Source: Desulfuromonadales bacterium
GTDB lineage: Bacteria > Desulfobacterota > Desulfuromonadia > Geobacterales > Pseudopelobacteraceae
NCBI GenBank assembly: GCA_015688915.1
Contig: JAATGX010000004.1
Span: 1 to 30,023 of the forward strand
Length of the DNA: 30,023 bases
Reading direction: 5' to 3'
Below the pieces are notes generated by a model. That model was given only the letters and a program-made list of their open reading frames with translations, was not told the origin of the DNA and searched no databases. This document shows, one piece after another, positions 14,152 to 22,800 of the stretch (within the stretch, counting starts at the first letter, position 1; each line of letters starts with the position of its first letter). Made by a program: the position numbers and the translations under genes.

Positions 14152-14208
14152 GGGAGCCTCCTGCGGCGCCTCTTCCTCAGCCGGAGCGGCATGATACCGC
14201 TCGCCCCG

Positions 14209-15909
14209 TTACAGCCTGAAGCGCCGGACCATCTCCTGCAGCTCGCCGGAGAGTTGGGACAGCCGGGAGGAGGATACGGATATCTCCTGGGAGCTCTGGG
14301 CGCTCATCTCCACGGTTTCGGAAATGGCATGGATATTATTCGTGATCTCCCTGGTGGTGGCGGTCTGCTCTTCCGCTGCGGTGGCGATCTGGCTGATCTG
14401 GGCGGTCACGTCGTTGATCTGTTCCAGGATCGACTCCAGCGCCTGGCCCGATTTGGCGGCACCTACCGTCCCCCGTTCGACCTCGGCCACACCTTCTTCC
14501 ATCGCCTTGACGGCCTGCCTGGTCTCCGTCTGGATGCTCTTGATCATCTCGCCGATCTCGCGGGTCGCCCTGGTGGTCCGTTCGGCAAGCGCCCTGACCT
14601 CGTCGGCAACCACGGCGAAGCCGCGTCCCTGCTCCCCAGCCCGGGCGGCCTCGATGGCGGCGTTGAGGGCCAGCAGGTTCGTCTGGTCGGCGATGTCCTC
14701 GATGGTGCCGACGATCTCGCCGATCTGTTCGGAACGGGCGCCCAGTTGCACAACCGCCCCGGACGAACTGCGCACCTTGTCGGCGATCCGGTTCATCCCC
14801 TCCACCGTTTCCCGGACGATCACGGCGCCACTCTGGGCTGTGGCGCTCGCATTGTTCGAGCTTTCTGCGGCCATATGGCAATTGTTGGCGATGTCCGAAC
14901 TGGTGGCCGACATCTCCTCGCTGGCCGTGGCCACGGTTGCCGACTGGCTCACCACCCGGTTCGAGCCGTCGGCGGTGTTCTCCGCGTGGGAGTTGAGCTG
15001 CAGCGCCGAGGCGGCGACCTCCTGGGAACTCTGGTTGACCTTGTCCATGACCTGGCGCAGGCTCTCCACCATCCGGCGCATCGCCTCGTAGATGCCGCTC
15101 TTGCCGTCAGTCATCGCGACGGTCAGGTCACCCTCCGAAACCCGTTTCGCGATTTCCTCCATCTCGTTCGGCTCGGCGCCGATATTCCTGAGCAGTATCT
15201 TGGTGAAGACAATGGCCAGGGTGCTGACGACCATGAGGATGACGAGGGTAACCCCGAGGATCAGGTATACCCCCTGCCTGATGCGGGCGCGGTTTTCATC
15301 GGCCGCCTTCTTGACCAGCGCCTCCAGGTCGTCGACGTAGTTTCCTGTGCCGATGACCCAGTCGAATGGCTTGAAATACAGGGAATAGCTCCGCTTGGGA
15401 AACGGCTTGTCGCTGCCCGGCCTGGGGAACGAGTAATCGGTGTAGCCGCCCCCCGGCTGCATGGCTGTCTTGATGATCTCCCGTATGAAATATTTCCCGC
15501 CCGCATCCCGCTGATCGTAGCGGTTCTTGCCTTCGATCTCCGTTTTGCCGAGCATGGCGACGGTTATTCCCGCCGAGGTGTCGGCCCAGACATAGCCGTC
15601 GGTCCCGAAGTGCAGGTTGCGGATGATGTCCGCGCCGACGCTCTTCGCCTCGTCCAGGGACAGCTCGCCCCGCTCGTGCCGCTCGTTCACCCGCTGGAGG
15701 ATACTGACGGCCAGTTCCACCTGGCTCCTGGCCTGATTGTCGAAATCCCGGAACAGTGACAGCCGGTAGGAGTCGATGAAGGTATTATGGCTGCTGATGA
15801 ACTCCTTCAAGGCAATGGTGCCGGTGGGTGCGCCGAGGGCGAAGCAACTGGTCAGCACCAGCAGCAGTATTTTGGCTTTGAAGCTGATGCCGGAGAGTGT
15901 GGTGTTCAT
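14209..15909 (-). CDS. Methyl-accepting chemotaxis protein with periplasmic single-cache domain
   Basis: A 566-residue receptor. TM1 is at about 12-34; the periplasmic sCache_2 domain at about 40-205 contains the family core FGTDGYVWAD and PFDWVIGTGNYVDD; TM2 is at about 213-237; HAMP follows to about 292. The cytoplasmic signalling helices end in the conserved tip (GTIEDIADQTNLLALNAAIE, then AARAGEQGRGFAVVADEVR, 401-439). It signals to CheA/CheW; sCache_2 receptors generally sense small organic acids. There is no C-terminal NWETF-type CheR tether. AGGAGG precedes the ATG. No che genes are adjacent, so the receptor is scattered, as is common in Geobacter. Confidence 0.95.
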   Translation of the reverse strand: MNTTLSGISFKAKILLLVLTSCFALGAPTGTIALKEFISSHNTFIDSYRLSLFRDFDNQARSQVELAVSILQRVNERHERGELSLDEAKSVGADIIRNLHFGTDGYVWADTSAGITVAMLGKTEIEGKNRYDQRDAGGKYFIREIIKTAMQPGGGYTDYSFPRPGSDKPFPKRSYSLYFKPFDWVIGTGNYVDDLEALVKKAADENRARIRQGVYLILGVTLVILMVVSTLAIVFTKILLRNIGAEPNEMEEIAKRVSEGDLTVAMTDGKSGIYEAMRRMVESLRQVMDKVNQSSQEVAASALQLNSHAENTADGSNRVVSQSATVATASEEMSATSSDIANNCHMAAESSNNASATAQSGAVIVRETVEGMNRIADKVRSSSGAVVQLGARSEQIGEIVGTIEDIADQTNLLALNAAIEAARAGEQGRGFAVVADEVRALAERTTRATREIGEMIKSIQTETRQAVKAMEEGVAEVERGTVGAAKSGQALESILEQINDVTAQISQIATAAEEQTATTREITNNIHAISETVEMSAQSSQEISVSSSRLSQLSGELQEMVRRFRL

Positions 15910-16026
15910 TGAATGGCCTCCTGGAGTAGCAATGATATGTTCATTTTATATGAATGCTGTGCCGAGGTGTCCCGCAACGGCAAGCAAAGGCAAAAGATAC
16001 GCCTTCTCAACGGAAGGACGCGTTCC

Positions 16027-17091
16027 TCAGGGTTTAGCCCGCAGGTACTGGGGGGGCCACTGATGCTCGGCGCCCAGCTCCCCGGCTGCCAGCAGGGGCC
16101 AGTAGGGATTGCGCAACAGCTCTCGTGCCAGAAAAACCGCATCGGCAAGACCGGTGGCGATGACCTGCTCCGCCTGGACCGGGTCGGTGATCCAGCCGAC
16201 CGCGCCGCTGGCCATGCCGAGCTGGTCTTTGACGGCGGTGGCGAACGGCGTCTGGAAGCCGGGGCCGGCCGGAATGACCGCCTCGGGCATCAGGCCGCCG
16301 CTGGAACAGTCGATCAGGTCGATGCCGATCTCCTTGAGCCGGCGACAAAGCTGCAACGACTGCTCCAGGTCCCATCCTCCCTCGACCCAGTCCGTGGCGG
16401 AGATGCGCACGAAAACCGGCAAGCCGGCGGGCCAGATCTCCCGCACGGTGCGGGCAACGGCCAGGGGAAGGCGCATCCTGTTTTCCAGGGCGCCGCCGTA
16501 CTCGTCGGTGCGCCGGTTGCTGAGCGGCGACAGGAATTCGTGCAGCAGGTAGCCGTGGGCCATGTGGATCTCGACCATCTGGAAGCCCGCGTTGAGCGCC
16601 CGGCGGGCGGCAGCGGCAAACTGCCCGTGAATGGCCTCCACCTCCTCTGTGGTCGCCTCGCGGGGGAGCGGATGGGCCGGGGTGAAGGGGAGCGGGCTCG
16701 GTGCGACCGGTTGCCAGCCGCGCTGGTCGGGACCGAGCGGACCGCCCCCCTGCCAGGGGAGATCGCATGATGCCTTGCGCCCGGCGTGGGCCAACTGGAT
16801 ACCCGCCACGGCCCCCTGCTCACGGATAAAGCGGGCGATGGGCGCGAACGCCTCGGCATGGGCGTCGCTCCAGATGCCGGTGTCGCCGGGGCTGATCCGC
16901 CCCTCGGGGCTGATTGCCGTCGCCTCGACCATCACCAGCGCCGCGCCGCCCACGGCGCGGCTTCCCAGGTGCACCAGGTGCCAATCTCCCGGCAGCCCGT
17001 CCTGGCTGGAATACTGGCACATGGGGGAGACGAAGATGCGGTTGCGAAAGGTCAGCTCGCGCAAGGTAATCGGGGAAAAGAGGTGGCTCAT
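16027..17091 (-). CDS. namA: NADPH-dependent ene-reductase of the YqjM/NamA old yellow enzyme class
   Basis: An FMN TIM-barrel protein of 354 residues that reduces activated C=C bonds and related xenobiotic electrophiles. The N-terminal SPMCQYS motif gives Cys25 and Tyr27, diagnostic of the thermophilic-like YqjM class. The catalytic His pair H176/H179 is in EIHMAHGYLLHEFLSP, followed by SNRRTDEYGG, and the FMN phosphate region lies near the C-terminal GLADAVFLARELLRNP. A ribosome site (GGAGAG) precedes the ATG. Probably monocistronic with its own promoter (17154-17181). The gene symbol reflects class membership, not a proven substrate. Confidence 0.9.
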   Translation of the reverse strand: MSHLFSPITLRELTFRNRIFVSPMCQYSSQDGLPGDWHLVHLGSRAVGGAALVMVEATAISPEGRISPGDTGIWSDAHAEAFAPIARFIREQGAVAGIQLAHAGRKASCDLPWQGGGPLGPDQRGWQPVAPSPLPFTPAHPLPREATTEEVEAIHGQFAAAARRALNAGFQMVEIHMAHGYLLHEFLSPLSNRRTDEYGGALENRMRLPLAVARTVREIWPAGLPVFVRISATDWVEGGWDLEQSLQLCRRLKEIGIDLIDCSSGGLMPEAVIPAGPGFQTPFATAVKDQLGMASGAVGWITDPVQAEQVIATGLADAVFLARELLRNPYWPLLAAGELGAEHQWPPQYLRAKP

Positions 17092-17153
17092 GGGATGCTC
17101 TCCTGTATCAAAACAGCTTGGTTTAACGTGGGTTGCGCATTATGGTCCCATCC

Positions 17154-17181
17154 ATTCTACAGCGATTTGTCTAGACGGCAA
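17154..17181 (-). promoter_or_regulatory. Candidate sigma-70 promoter of namA
   Basis: Minus-strand TTGCCG (17181-17176) and TAGAAT (17159-17154), spacer 16 bases, in the 94-base gap between recD and namA. Confidence 0.4.
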
Positions 17182-17185
17182 GCCC

Positions 17186-19003
17186 TTATTGCCCCCACAA
17201 CCGGTCCCTGAGGCCGGAGCTGCGCTCGATGCGCCTTCCAACGGCACGGAGGAAGACCTCTTCCGTACCCCAGATCTCCACCCGGCTGCGGGCCCGGGTA
17301 ACGGCGGTGTAGAGCAGTTCGCGGCTGAAGGTTTCGGATATGTGCTCCGGCAGGATGAGCAGCACCCGGTCGAACTCCGAGCCCTGGCTCTTGTGGACGG
17401 TCAGGGCCAGGGCCGGTTCACAGGAGGGGAGGCGCAGGGGCGAGAGGCGGCGCAGGCCACCCTCCGGATCACGAAAGAAGGCGGCCAGGCGGCCGCTTTC
17501 AGGATCGTCCAGCAGCACGGCGGTGTCGCCGTTAAACAGTTCCAGTTCGTAGTTGTTGCCGGTCACCATCAGCGGCAGCAGCCTGCACCACGGCTGCCCT
17601 TCGGGCCGCCGCAGACCCAGGGCGGCCTCGGCCAGCCGGTTCAGGTTCGCCACGCCGCAGACCCCGGCCCGGTGGGGTGAAAGTACGCGAAAACGCTCCA
17701 AGGCATCCAGGGCCGCCTCCGGTGTCGTGGTGCCGGCATAGGCGCCGTAGCCCTCCCTGGCGGCGGCGGTGAAGGCTGCATCGAAACCGCCAGTGGCCGG
17801 CAACGGGCGCCAGGCCAGGTCCCCATGGGTCGCAGATTGCAGCAGATCGAGGGCGGCAGCGCCCTCTCCGGCGTTGATCAGGCGGCTCAGAAGGCCGATG
17901 CCGCTGTCGGCGCCGAAACGGTAACTGGTCCGCAGGTTGATGACACTGTCGGCAATGGGGGGCGGGGGCAGTGTATCCGCGGGTGCCACGGTTTCCGCGG
18001 GGAGTGGGCCGCACAGCGTCTCCATGGTGGCGCGAAACCGTGCCGAGAACGGGCTGTGGCGGCCGTGATCGCAGATATCGGCCAGTACGGCTCCCGCCTC
18101 GACCGAGGCCAACTGGTCCCGGTCCCCCAGCAGGATGAGACGGGCATGATCGGGCAACGCCTCCAGCAGCCGGGCCATGAGCGGCAAATCGACCATGGAG
18201 ACCTCGTCCACCACCAGCACGTCGCAGCAGAGGGGATTGTCGCGGTTATGGCGGAAGGAGGCCGAGCCGGGCATTACCCCCAGCAGGCGGTGGATGGTCC
18301 GGACCTGGTCCGGAAACCGCTGCCGGAGTCCGTCGGGCAGATCCAGGTGCCCGGCGGCCTGCATGATCGAGTGGCGCAGGCGCATGGCCGCCTTGCCGGT
18401 GGGGGCCGCCAGGACAAGGGCCGCTTCCTGCTCTCCGGCCTGTTCGATCACAAGCGCCAGGATGCGTGCCACGGTGGAGGTCTTGCCGGTGCCGGGACCG
18501 CCGGAGATGACCGTGAAGCGCCGGTTCAGGCTGGCCGCTGCCGCCACCCGCTGCCAGTCCGGCACCCCTGTCAGGGGAGGGAAATAACGGTCGAGCCCGG
18601 TCCGCAGGGATTCACCATCGACCGGCTCGGATACGCAGCGGGAGAGCAGGCCGTCCGCCACACGCCGCTCATGCTCCCAGGAACGGTGCAGGTAGAGCCT
18701 GCCGGCGTCATCCAGCACCAGGGGGGTGTACTCTCCCGGCCGGCCGATCGTCGTGCAGGCAGCCAGGGCCGTGCGCCACTCTTCGGCCGATGACGGCCGC
18801 AGGGGATGCGCCCCGGACCGGAGCGGCTGCACCTCGCTGTCAACCGCCGTCGTCAGGTCGAGGCAGACGTGGCCGCGCCCCGTTGCGGCGCTGACCAGGG
18901 CCGCGGCCAGCCAGAGCGCGTCGCCGGGGGCACTGTCGAGTCTGGTGATGAACTCGGCGAAGTGGTGGTCGAGAGGCGTCAGTTGAACGCAATCAGCCAT
19001 CAT
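17186..19003 (-). CDS. recD: Exodeoxyribonuclease V alpha subunit RecD
   Basis: A 5'-3' SF1 helicase subunit of RecBCD, 605 residues versus 608 in E. coli, so a true RecD and not the longer RecD2. Motif I GGPGTGKT (168-175), motif Ia APTGKAA, motif II VVDEVSM (264-270), motif III LLGDRDQL, the RTSYRF element, motif V VHKSQGSEFD and motif VI YTAVTRARSR are all intact. It starts with tandem ATG codons: 19003 overlaps the upstream GGDEF stop by 4 bases (ATGA), and the second ATG (19000) has better spacing from AAGGAG. recB and recC are not in the window, which is unusual because they normally flank recD. Confidence 0.93.
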   Translation of the reverse strand: MMADCVQLTPLDHHFAEFITRLDSAPGDALWLAAALVSAATGRGHVCLDLTTAVDSEVQPLRSGAHPLRPSSAEEWRTALAACTTIGRPGEYTPLVLDDAGRLYLHRSWEHERRVADGLLSRCVSEPVDGESLRTGLDRYFPPLTGVPDWQRVAAAASLNRRFTVISGGPGTGKTSTVARILALVIEQAGEQEAALVLAAPTGKAAMRLRHSIMQAAGHLDLPDGLRQRFPDQVRTIHRLLGVMPGSASFRHNRDNPLCCDVLVVDEVSMVDLPLMARLLEALPDHARLILLGDRDQLASVEAGAVLADICDHGRHSPFSARFRATMETLCGPLPAETVAPADTLPPPPIADSVINLRTSYRFGADSGIGLLSRLINAGEGAAALDLLQSATHGDLAWRPLPATGGFDAAFTAAAREGYGAYAGTTTPEAALDALERFRVLSPHRAGVCGVANLNRLAEAALGLRRPEGQPWCRLLPLMVTGNNYELELFNGDTAVLLDDPESGRLAAFFRDPEGGLRRLSPLRLPSCEPALALTVHKSQGSEFDRVLLILPEHISETFSRELLYTAVTRARSRVEIWGTEEVFLRAVGRRIERSSGLRDRLWGQ

Positions 19004-20091
19004 GGCTCCTTGTCGCGCTTGCCGAACGAGTTGTGGTACATGGTGCCGCCGAAGAGCGTGAGACGGCTTTTGCCGGAACGCTTGCTGACGTACATGGCCT
19101 CGTCGGCGTTGGCCATGACCGTCCGCACATCGTCGCCGTCCTCGGGGTAACCGGCCAGGCCGGCCGAAAGGGTGGCCGAGAGGCTGATGTTCTCGAAGTG
19201 GAAGGGGGCGGCTGCCATGCCGGCCACGATCCGTTCCACGGCCGCGGCTGCATCCTGCTTGCCGTTTTCGTTGAACATGATGACGAACTCGTCGCCGCCG
19301 TAACGGGCGCAGATGTCCGAACTGCGGATATGGGCGGTGATCGTGCGGGCCACCTGGCGGATCAGCTCGGTGCCGGCGAAGTGGCCGTACCGGTCATTGA
19401 TCTCTTTGAGGCCATCCGCATCGATCATGCAGATGGCAAACGGCCGCTGATGCCGTTTTGCCAGCTTTTCCTGGACGTCGGACAACAGGAAAAAGTTGCG
19501 CATGTTGTTGAGACCGGTCACCTCATCGGTCAGGGAGAGCCGTTCCACCTCGTTGCGGGCGCTCTCGGCCTCGCCGGCCAGCATGGCGCCCAAGTGGGCG
19601 ATCAACATGAAGGGAAACAGTTCCAGAATGTGGGAGAGAAAGGCGTAGACCTCGCGGAATTCCTCAGAGGCCAGCAGGACGTAGGACGCGATTGCCAGTA
19701 TGGCCATCAGATAGGTGATCCGCCTTCCCTGAGTCAGTGATGCGGCCATCAGGATCAGGTAGATTAGGGACATGAACGGGCTCGTTATACGGCCGGTGTA
19801 CCAGCAGACCGACACGATAAAGGCCAGGAAGACCATCAGGTCGACAAAGGTCTTGAACTGGCCGTAACGCTGGGAGAACACGCCGTAGCGGGCATTCAGG
19901 TTGTAGATGAACAGCAGTACGCAGAGGGCGGCCAGGAAGAACAGGCTGGCGTGGCCGGGAGGCATCAGCTTCATGTCCAGCGCCACCAGGGCGATCAGCA
20001 GCCAGGAGATATTCCCCATGATGCGGTCGTATCCCTTGTAACGCAGCAAAGCGCTGTTGCCCGGTTCGATCGCGGTATGCGGCAATTCCAT
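19000..20091 (-). CDS. Membrane-bound diguanylate cyclase (GGDEF)
   Basis: A 363-residue protein with about six hydrophobic segments between residues 27 and 172 and a C-terminal GGDEF domain. The active motif is intact (YGGDEF, 265-269), with the metal-binding IDADGLKEIND upstream, so c-di-GMP synthesis is expected. The RxxD allosteric inhibition site (RSSD, 256-259) lies five residues before the GG, so product inhibition is likely. The membrane part resembles a 5-6 helix sensor without a named domain. The stop codon overlaps the recD start, giving translational coupling. The yqaA-like gene lies 9 bases upstream on the same strand. Confidence 0.93.
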   Translation of the reverse strand: MELPHTAIEPGNSALLRYKGYDRIMGNISWLLIALVALDMKLMPPGHASLFFLAALCVLLFIYNLNARYGVFSQRYGQFKTFVDLMVFLAFIVSVCWYTGRITSPFMSLIYLILMAASLTQGRRITYLMAILAIASYVLLASEEFREVYAFLSHILELFPFMLIAHLGAMLAGEAESARNEVERLSLTDEVTGLNNMRNFFLLSDVQEKLAKRHQRPFAICMIDADGLKEINDRYGHFAGTELIRQVARTITAHIRSSDICARYGGDEFVIMFNENGKQDAAAAVERIVAGMAAAPFHFENISLSATLSAGLAGYPEDGDDVRTVMANADEAMYVSKRSGKSRLTLFGGTMYHNSFGKRDKEP

Positions 20092-20100
20092 GACGCCTCC

Positions 20101-20589
20101 TTACCCGATGGCCCGCACGGTTATCCAGGCCACGACCAGGTAGCGCAGCAGTTTACCCGAAGCGACGAGTGCAGTAAAGAGCCGGAAATCGACACGCATC
20201 ATCCCCCCGACCAGGCAGAGCGGGTCGCCGATGATCGGCAGCCAGGAAAAGAAGAGCGAGAACGTTCCGTACCGGCGGTAGTATTCATGGGCCCGTTCCT
20301 GCTGCTCCCCGGATACGCGCATCACCCGCTCGATCAGCCAGCCGCCGCCGTAGACACCCACCAGGTAGGTGGTAAAGGCGCCCAGGGTGTTCCCGGCTGT
20401 GGCCGTCATGACCGTTGCGACCAGAGGATACCCCTTGACCAGCATCAGTATCAGCAGCCATTCGGAACCGAGCGGCAGCAGGGTGGATGCCAGAAAGCTC
20501 AAGAGGAACAGGGAGGCGTAGCCCGGTTGGTTGATCCAATCGTGCACTATGACAGCATACGTCGGAAATTGATTGTCAAAATGGTTCAA
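20101..20589 (-). CDS. YqaA family (DedA/VTT-related) inner-membrane protein
   Basis: A protein of up to 162 residues with three to four hydrophobic helices. YqaA/DedA-like landmarks are ASTLLPLGSEWLLI, the glycine-rich GNTLGAFTTYLVG, and the re-entrant segment RYGTFSLFFSWLPIIGDPLCLVGGMMRV. The family belongs to the SNARE-associated/VTT superfamily linked to lipid flipping and membrane homeostasis. The start is uncertain: the TTG at 20589 has only a distant GAGGG, and a GTG at 20547 would give 148 residues, closer to E. coli YqaA (about 142). It is the first gene of a probable operon with the GGDEF protein and recD. Confidence 0.82.
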   Translation of the reverse strand: MNHFDNQFPTYAVIVHDWINQPGYASLFLLSFLASTLLPLGSEWLLILMLVKGYPLVATVMTATAGNTLGAFTTYLVGVYGGGWLIERVMRVSGEQQERAHEYYRRYGTFSLFFSWLPIIGDPLCLVGGMMRVDFRLFTALVASGKLLRYLVVAWITVRAIG

Positions 20590-20673
20590 TTGAATACAAT
20601 GCCCTCAATCCCGGTGGATTCGGTTAGTGATCTCCCATTGTAGACATAAATCAGATTTCGGCAAGGAGGGATT

Positions 20674-21708
20674 ATGCAGAAGGGCAAACCGGCAAAAAAA
20701 TATTCCCAGGCGGGTCGTCTGCACTCCATCATCCGGCTGCTGGAGGCGCGGCGCGGCATGAGCCTGGATGACCTGGCACAGGAGTGCGGCGTTGACCGGC
20801 GCACCATCCACCGCGACCTGAATGCCGTGGAGGAGGCCGGCTATACCCTGACCTCGGAATGGCAGGACGGGAAAAAGGTCTACGGCTTCCTGACCAAATC
20901 CCGAAACATCCCTCCCATCACCTTTACCCTCACCCAGCTTATGTCCCTCTACCTGCTGCGCTCCCAGGGTGGGCACCTGGCCGGCACCCCCTTCCAGCGG
21001 GAGATCGACGATCTGTTCCGCACCATCACCTCGGTCCTGCCGGACCGTTACGCCGCCCACCTGGAACGCATCGCGCGCGTCTCGCTGCCGATCCTGCACG
21101 GCGCGCGGGACTATTCGGCGGCCGCCGCCCATGTGGAGGGGCTGCAGCGCGCCCTGCTCCACCAGTACCGGATCAGGCTGATCTACGCCAAACAGGGGCG
21201 CGAGGCGACCGAGGAGTACGAGGTCGATCCCTATACCCTGGTGTTCCACAAGGGTGGCATCTACCTGCTCGGGTACGCCCACAACCGCAAGGCCATGCGC
21301 CTGTTTGCGCTGGAACGGGTGCGAGGGGTCGAGGTGACCCGGCAGCGTTTCGAGATCCCGTCGGGATACGAGCCGGAATCCCATTTCAGCACCGCCTTCG
21401 GCCTGGTGAGCGATACGCCCATGAAGGTGGTTGTCCGTTTCTCCCCCGAGGTCGCCCCCAGCGTCAAGGAACGCCTCTGGATGCCGGGCCAGAGGCTCGG
21501 GACCGACCGCGAAGGGCGGTTGACCGTGGAGTTCGAGGCGGCCGGCGAGAAGGAACTGGTCTCCTGGATCCTCTCCTACGGCGCCCATGCCGAGGTGCTG
21601 GAGCCGCCCGATCTGCGCCGCGAGGTGAAGCGGCAGGTGCGCGAGATGCGCGAGTTCTACCGGAGCAAGGAGAGAAAGCAGGACAAGGTGGACAAGCGGC
21701 ATGTTTGA
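20674..21708 (+). CDS. WYL-domain transcriptional regulator (DeoR-type HTH)
   Basis: A 344-residue regulator. An N-terminal winged HTH (about residues 12-70, with SLDDLAQECGVDRRTIHRDL as recognition region) is followed by a WYL ligand-binding domain (about 145-225, core YEVDPYTLVFHKGGIYLLGY and the RLFALERV strand) and a C-terminal WCX domain. WYL proteins sense small molecules or nucleic acids and often control DNA-damage, metabolic or defence genes. AAGGAGGG precedes the ATG. It is divergent from the yqaA-like gene with an 84-base gap, so it may regulate that operon or itself. It is also directly upstream of mqsRA. Confidence 0.92.
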   Translation: MQKGKPAKKYSQAGRLHSIIRLLEARRGMSLDDLAQECGVDRRTIHRDLNAVEEAGYTLTSEWQDGKKVYGFLTKSRNIPPITFTLTQLMSLYLLRSQGGHLAGTPFQREIDDLFRTITSVLPDRYAAHLERIARVSLPILHGARDYSAAAAHVEGLQRALLHQYRIRLIYAKQGREATEEYEVDPYTLVFHKGGIYLLGYAHNRKAMRLFALERVRGVEVTRQRFEIPSGYEPESHFSTAFGLVSDTPMKVVVRFSPEVAPSVKERLWMPGQRLGTDREGRLTVEFEAAGEKELVSWILSYGAHAEVLEPPDLRREVKRQVREMREFYRSKERKQDKVDKRHV

Positions 21709-21722
21709 CGAGAACAGGTTGC

Positions 21723-21747
21723 AAAAAGTATCATTATGATACTTTTT
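21723..21747. promoter_or_regulatory. Large AT-rich palindrome upstream of mqsRA (operator and/or terminator)
   Basis: AAAAAGTATCA (21723-21733) and TGATACTTTTT (21737-21747) form perfect 11-base arms around TTA. It lies 48 bases before the mqsR start, where autoregulation by MqsA is expected, and a further half-site GTATC recurs at 21777-21781. The T-rich right arm could also terminate the WYL gene. It differs from the E. coli MqsA operator (AACCT-N3-AGGTT). Confidence 0.6.
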
Positions 21748-21794
21748 GATTGACCCTTTTTTCAAAATAGCCCACAGTATCGAAAGAATCGGTA

Positions 21795-22118
21795 ATGGAA
21801 AAACGGAAGCCACATTACAATCTCGATGCGATAAAGATGCTTTTGCTGCGTGATGCCACGCGGATCATTACCCGTTCGGGCCGTCTGGGGGCTGTTTCGC
21901 TCGGCTATTTTAATGATGAGGCCATGGTTGCCAGGGTGATTCGGCTTGAAAACCGGGAGTTTTATAAATCCATGACCACGTATGCCATGACTGCTGTCTG
22001 GCAGGATGTGTACCGTACCCACGACGGCCAGGTGGGAATCTACATCAAGCTCCAGAAATCCCTTGATGGCAAGGGAGTCATCATTTCGTTCAAGCCTTTG
22101 GATGGAGAGGTTTTGTGA
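21795..22118 (+). CDS. mqsR: MqsR-type mRNA interferase toxin
   Basis: A 107-residue protein starting MEKRKPHYNL, as in E. coli MqsR (MEKRTPH). The core FYKSMTTYAMTAVWQDVYR, the following GIYIKL and the C-terminal VIISFKPL match the RelE-fold MqsR family. The residues important in E. coli (K56, Q68, Y81, K96) correspond by alignment to K58, Q70, Y83 and K100, so the toxin should be active. It would cleave mRNA, at GCU-type sites in the E. coli enzyme, when free of antitoxin. The ribosome site is weak (GAAAGA). mqsA starts one base after its stop, the toxin-first order characteristic of this module. Confidence 0.92.
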   Translation: MEKRKPHYNLDAIKMLLLRDATRIITRSGRLGAVSLGYFNDEAMVARVIRLENREFYKSMTTYAMTAVWQDVYRTHDGQVGIYIKLQKSLDGKGVIISFKPLDGEVL

Positions 22119-22119
22119 T

Positions 22120-22614
22120 ATGTACAAACACGGCGATGCGTGCCCGCTGTGCGGCGGTGGGAAGCTGGAAGAAAAGGTGGTTGAAGAGCGGTTCACCTAC
22201 AAGGGACAATCCCTGGTGGTGCCTGATTATCACGTCCTGGAATGTCCTGTCTGCGGTGAGGCGGTTGTGCAGCAAGAGTCGGCCCGTCGGGCGGAAAAGA
22301 TGCTCAGGGATTTCGGGCGCGCGGTGGATGGGCTGCTGATGGGCGCCGACATAAAACGCATCCGGCGCAAGCTGCGCCTGACCCAGGAGCAGATGGCACA
22401 GGTTTTGGGCGGCGGCTTGAAGGGGTTTGCCCGTTACGAAAACGGTCAGGTCATCCAGAGCAGGGCCATGGACAACCTGCTGCGCATCCTGGACCGTTTT
22501 CCCGGGAGTCTGGATGCCTTGCCGGGCGTGCCGCACCAGAAACCGATGGATGCTTCACGGACAGTGGCGGGTGTGGTGCATGAGGAGGGTGAGGAGTATG
22601 GGGGGAAGCGGTAA
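22120..22614 (+). CDS. mqsA: MqsA-type antitoxin, zinc-binding N-terminus plus HTH
   Basis: A 164-residue antitoxin. The N-terminal zinc site is C8/C11 (CPLC) and C42/C45 (CPVC). The C-terminal XRE-type HTH includes LRLTQEQMAQVLGGGLKGFARYENG. Both match MqsA, which neutralises MqsR with its N-terminal domain and represses transcription with the HTH. It is longer than E. coli MqsA (131 residues): about 30 extra residues follow LLRILDRFPGSLDAL and end in acidic EEGEEYGGKR. The start ATG 22120-22122 is one base beyond the mqsR stop, so translation is coupled. The nearby palindrome at 21723 is the likely operator. Confidence 0.92.
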   Translation: MYKHGDACPLCGGGKLEEKVVEERFTYKGQSLVVPDYHVLECPVCGEAVVQQESARRAEKMLRDFGRAVDGLLMGADIKRIRRKLRLTQEQMAQVLGGGLKGFARYENGQVIQSRAMDNLLRILDRFPGSLDALPGVPHQKPMDASRTVAGVVHEEGEEYGGKR

Positions 22615-22713
22615 CTATGGACCTGGCCGCAACCGATGAAATGGATGGTATGAACGTTCCCCTGTCATGCTAATCCCATTCCCGCAAAAGACACTGCTTG
22701 AGGCTGGAACAAC

Positions 22714-22742
22714 TTGACATTACCGAATGTAATATTGGATAA
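22714..22742 (+). promoter_or_regulatory. Candidate promoter with embedded inverted repeat upstream of the methyltransferase
   Basis: A perfect -35 TTGACA (22714-22719) is followed 17 bases later by a poor -10, GGATAA. ATTAC (22719-22723) and GTAAT (22729-22733) form an inverted repeat inside the spacer, a possible operator. The TTG within the -35 also opens a longer reading frame, which argues against that frame being the real start. Confidence 0.45.
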
Positions 22743-22800
22743 GAATTCTCCTTCAAAGGATGCAAGGGAACTTACCGACTTAGAAAGCCGCCACACACTT

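Noticed and set aside
13408..15759. 783-residue plus-strand open frame
   Set aside because: It lies antisense to the SDR and chemoreceptor genes and has no ribosome site or recognisable domain.
20585..20594. TTCAATTGAA palindrome between yqaA and the WYL gene as operator
   Set aside because: Only a 10-base palindrome of low information with no second copy found; the flanking ATTGT/ACAAT pair is not symmetric around it.
22714..22800. N-terminal extension of the MidA-type protein from TTG 22714
   Set aside because: The TTG is part of a perfect -35 element, and the 29 extra residues do not look like the family N-terminus.
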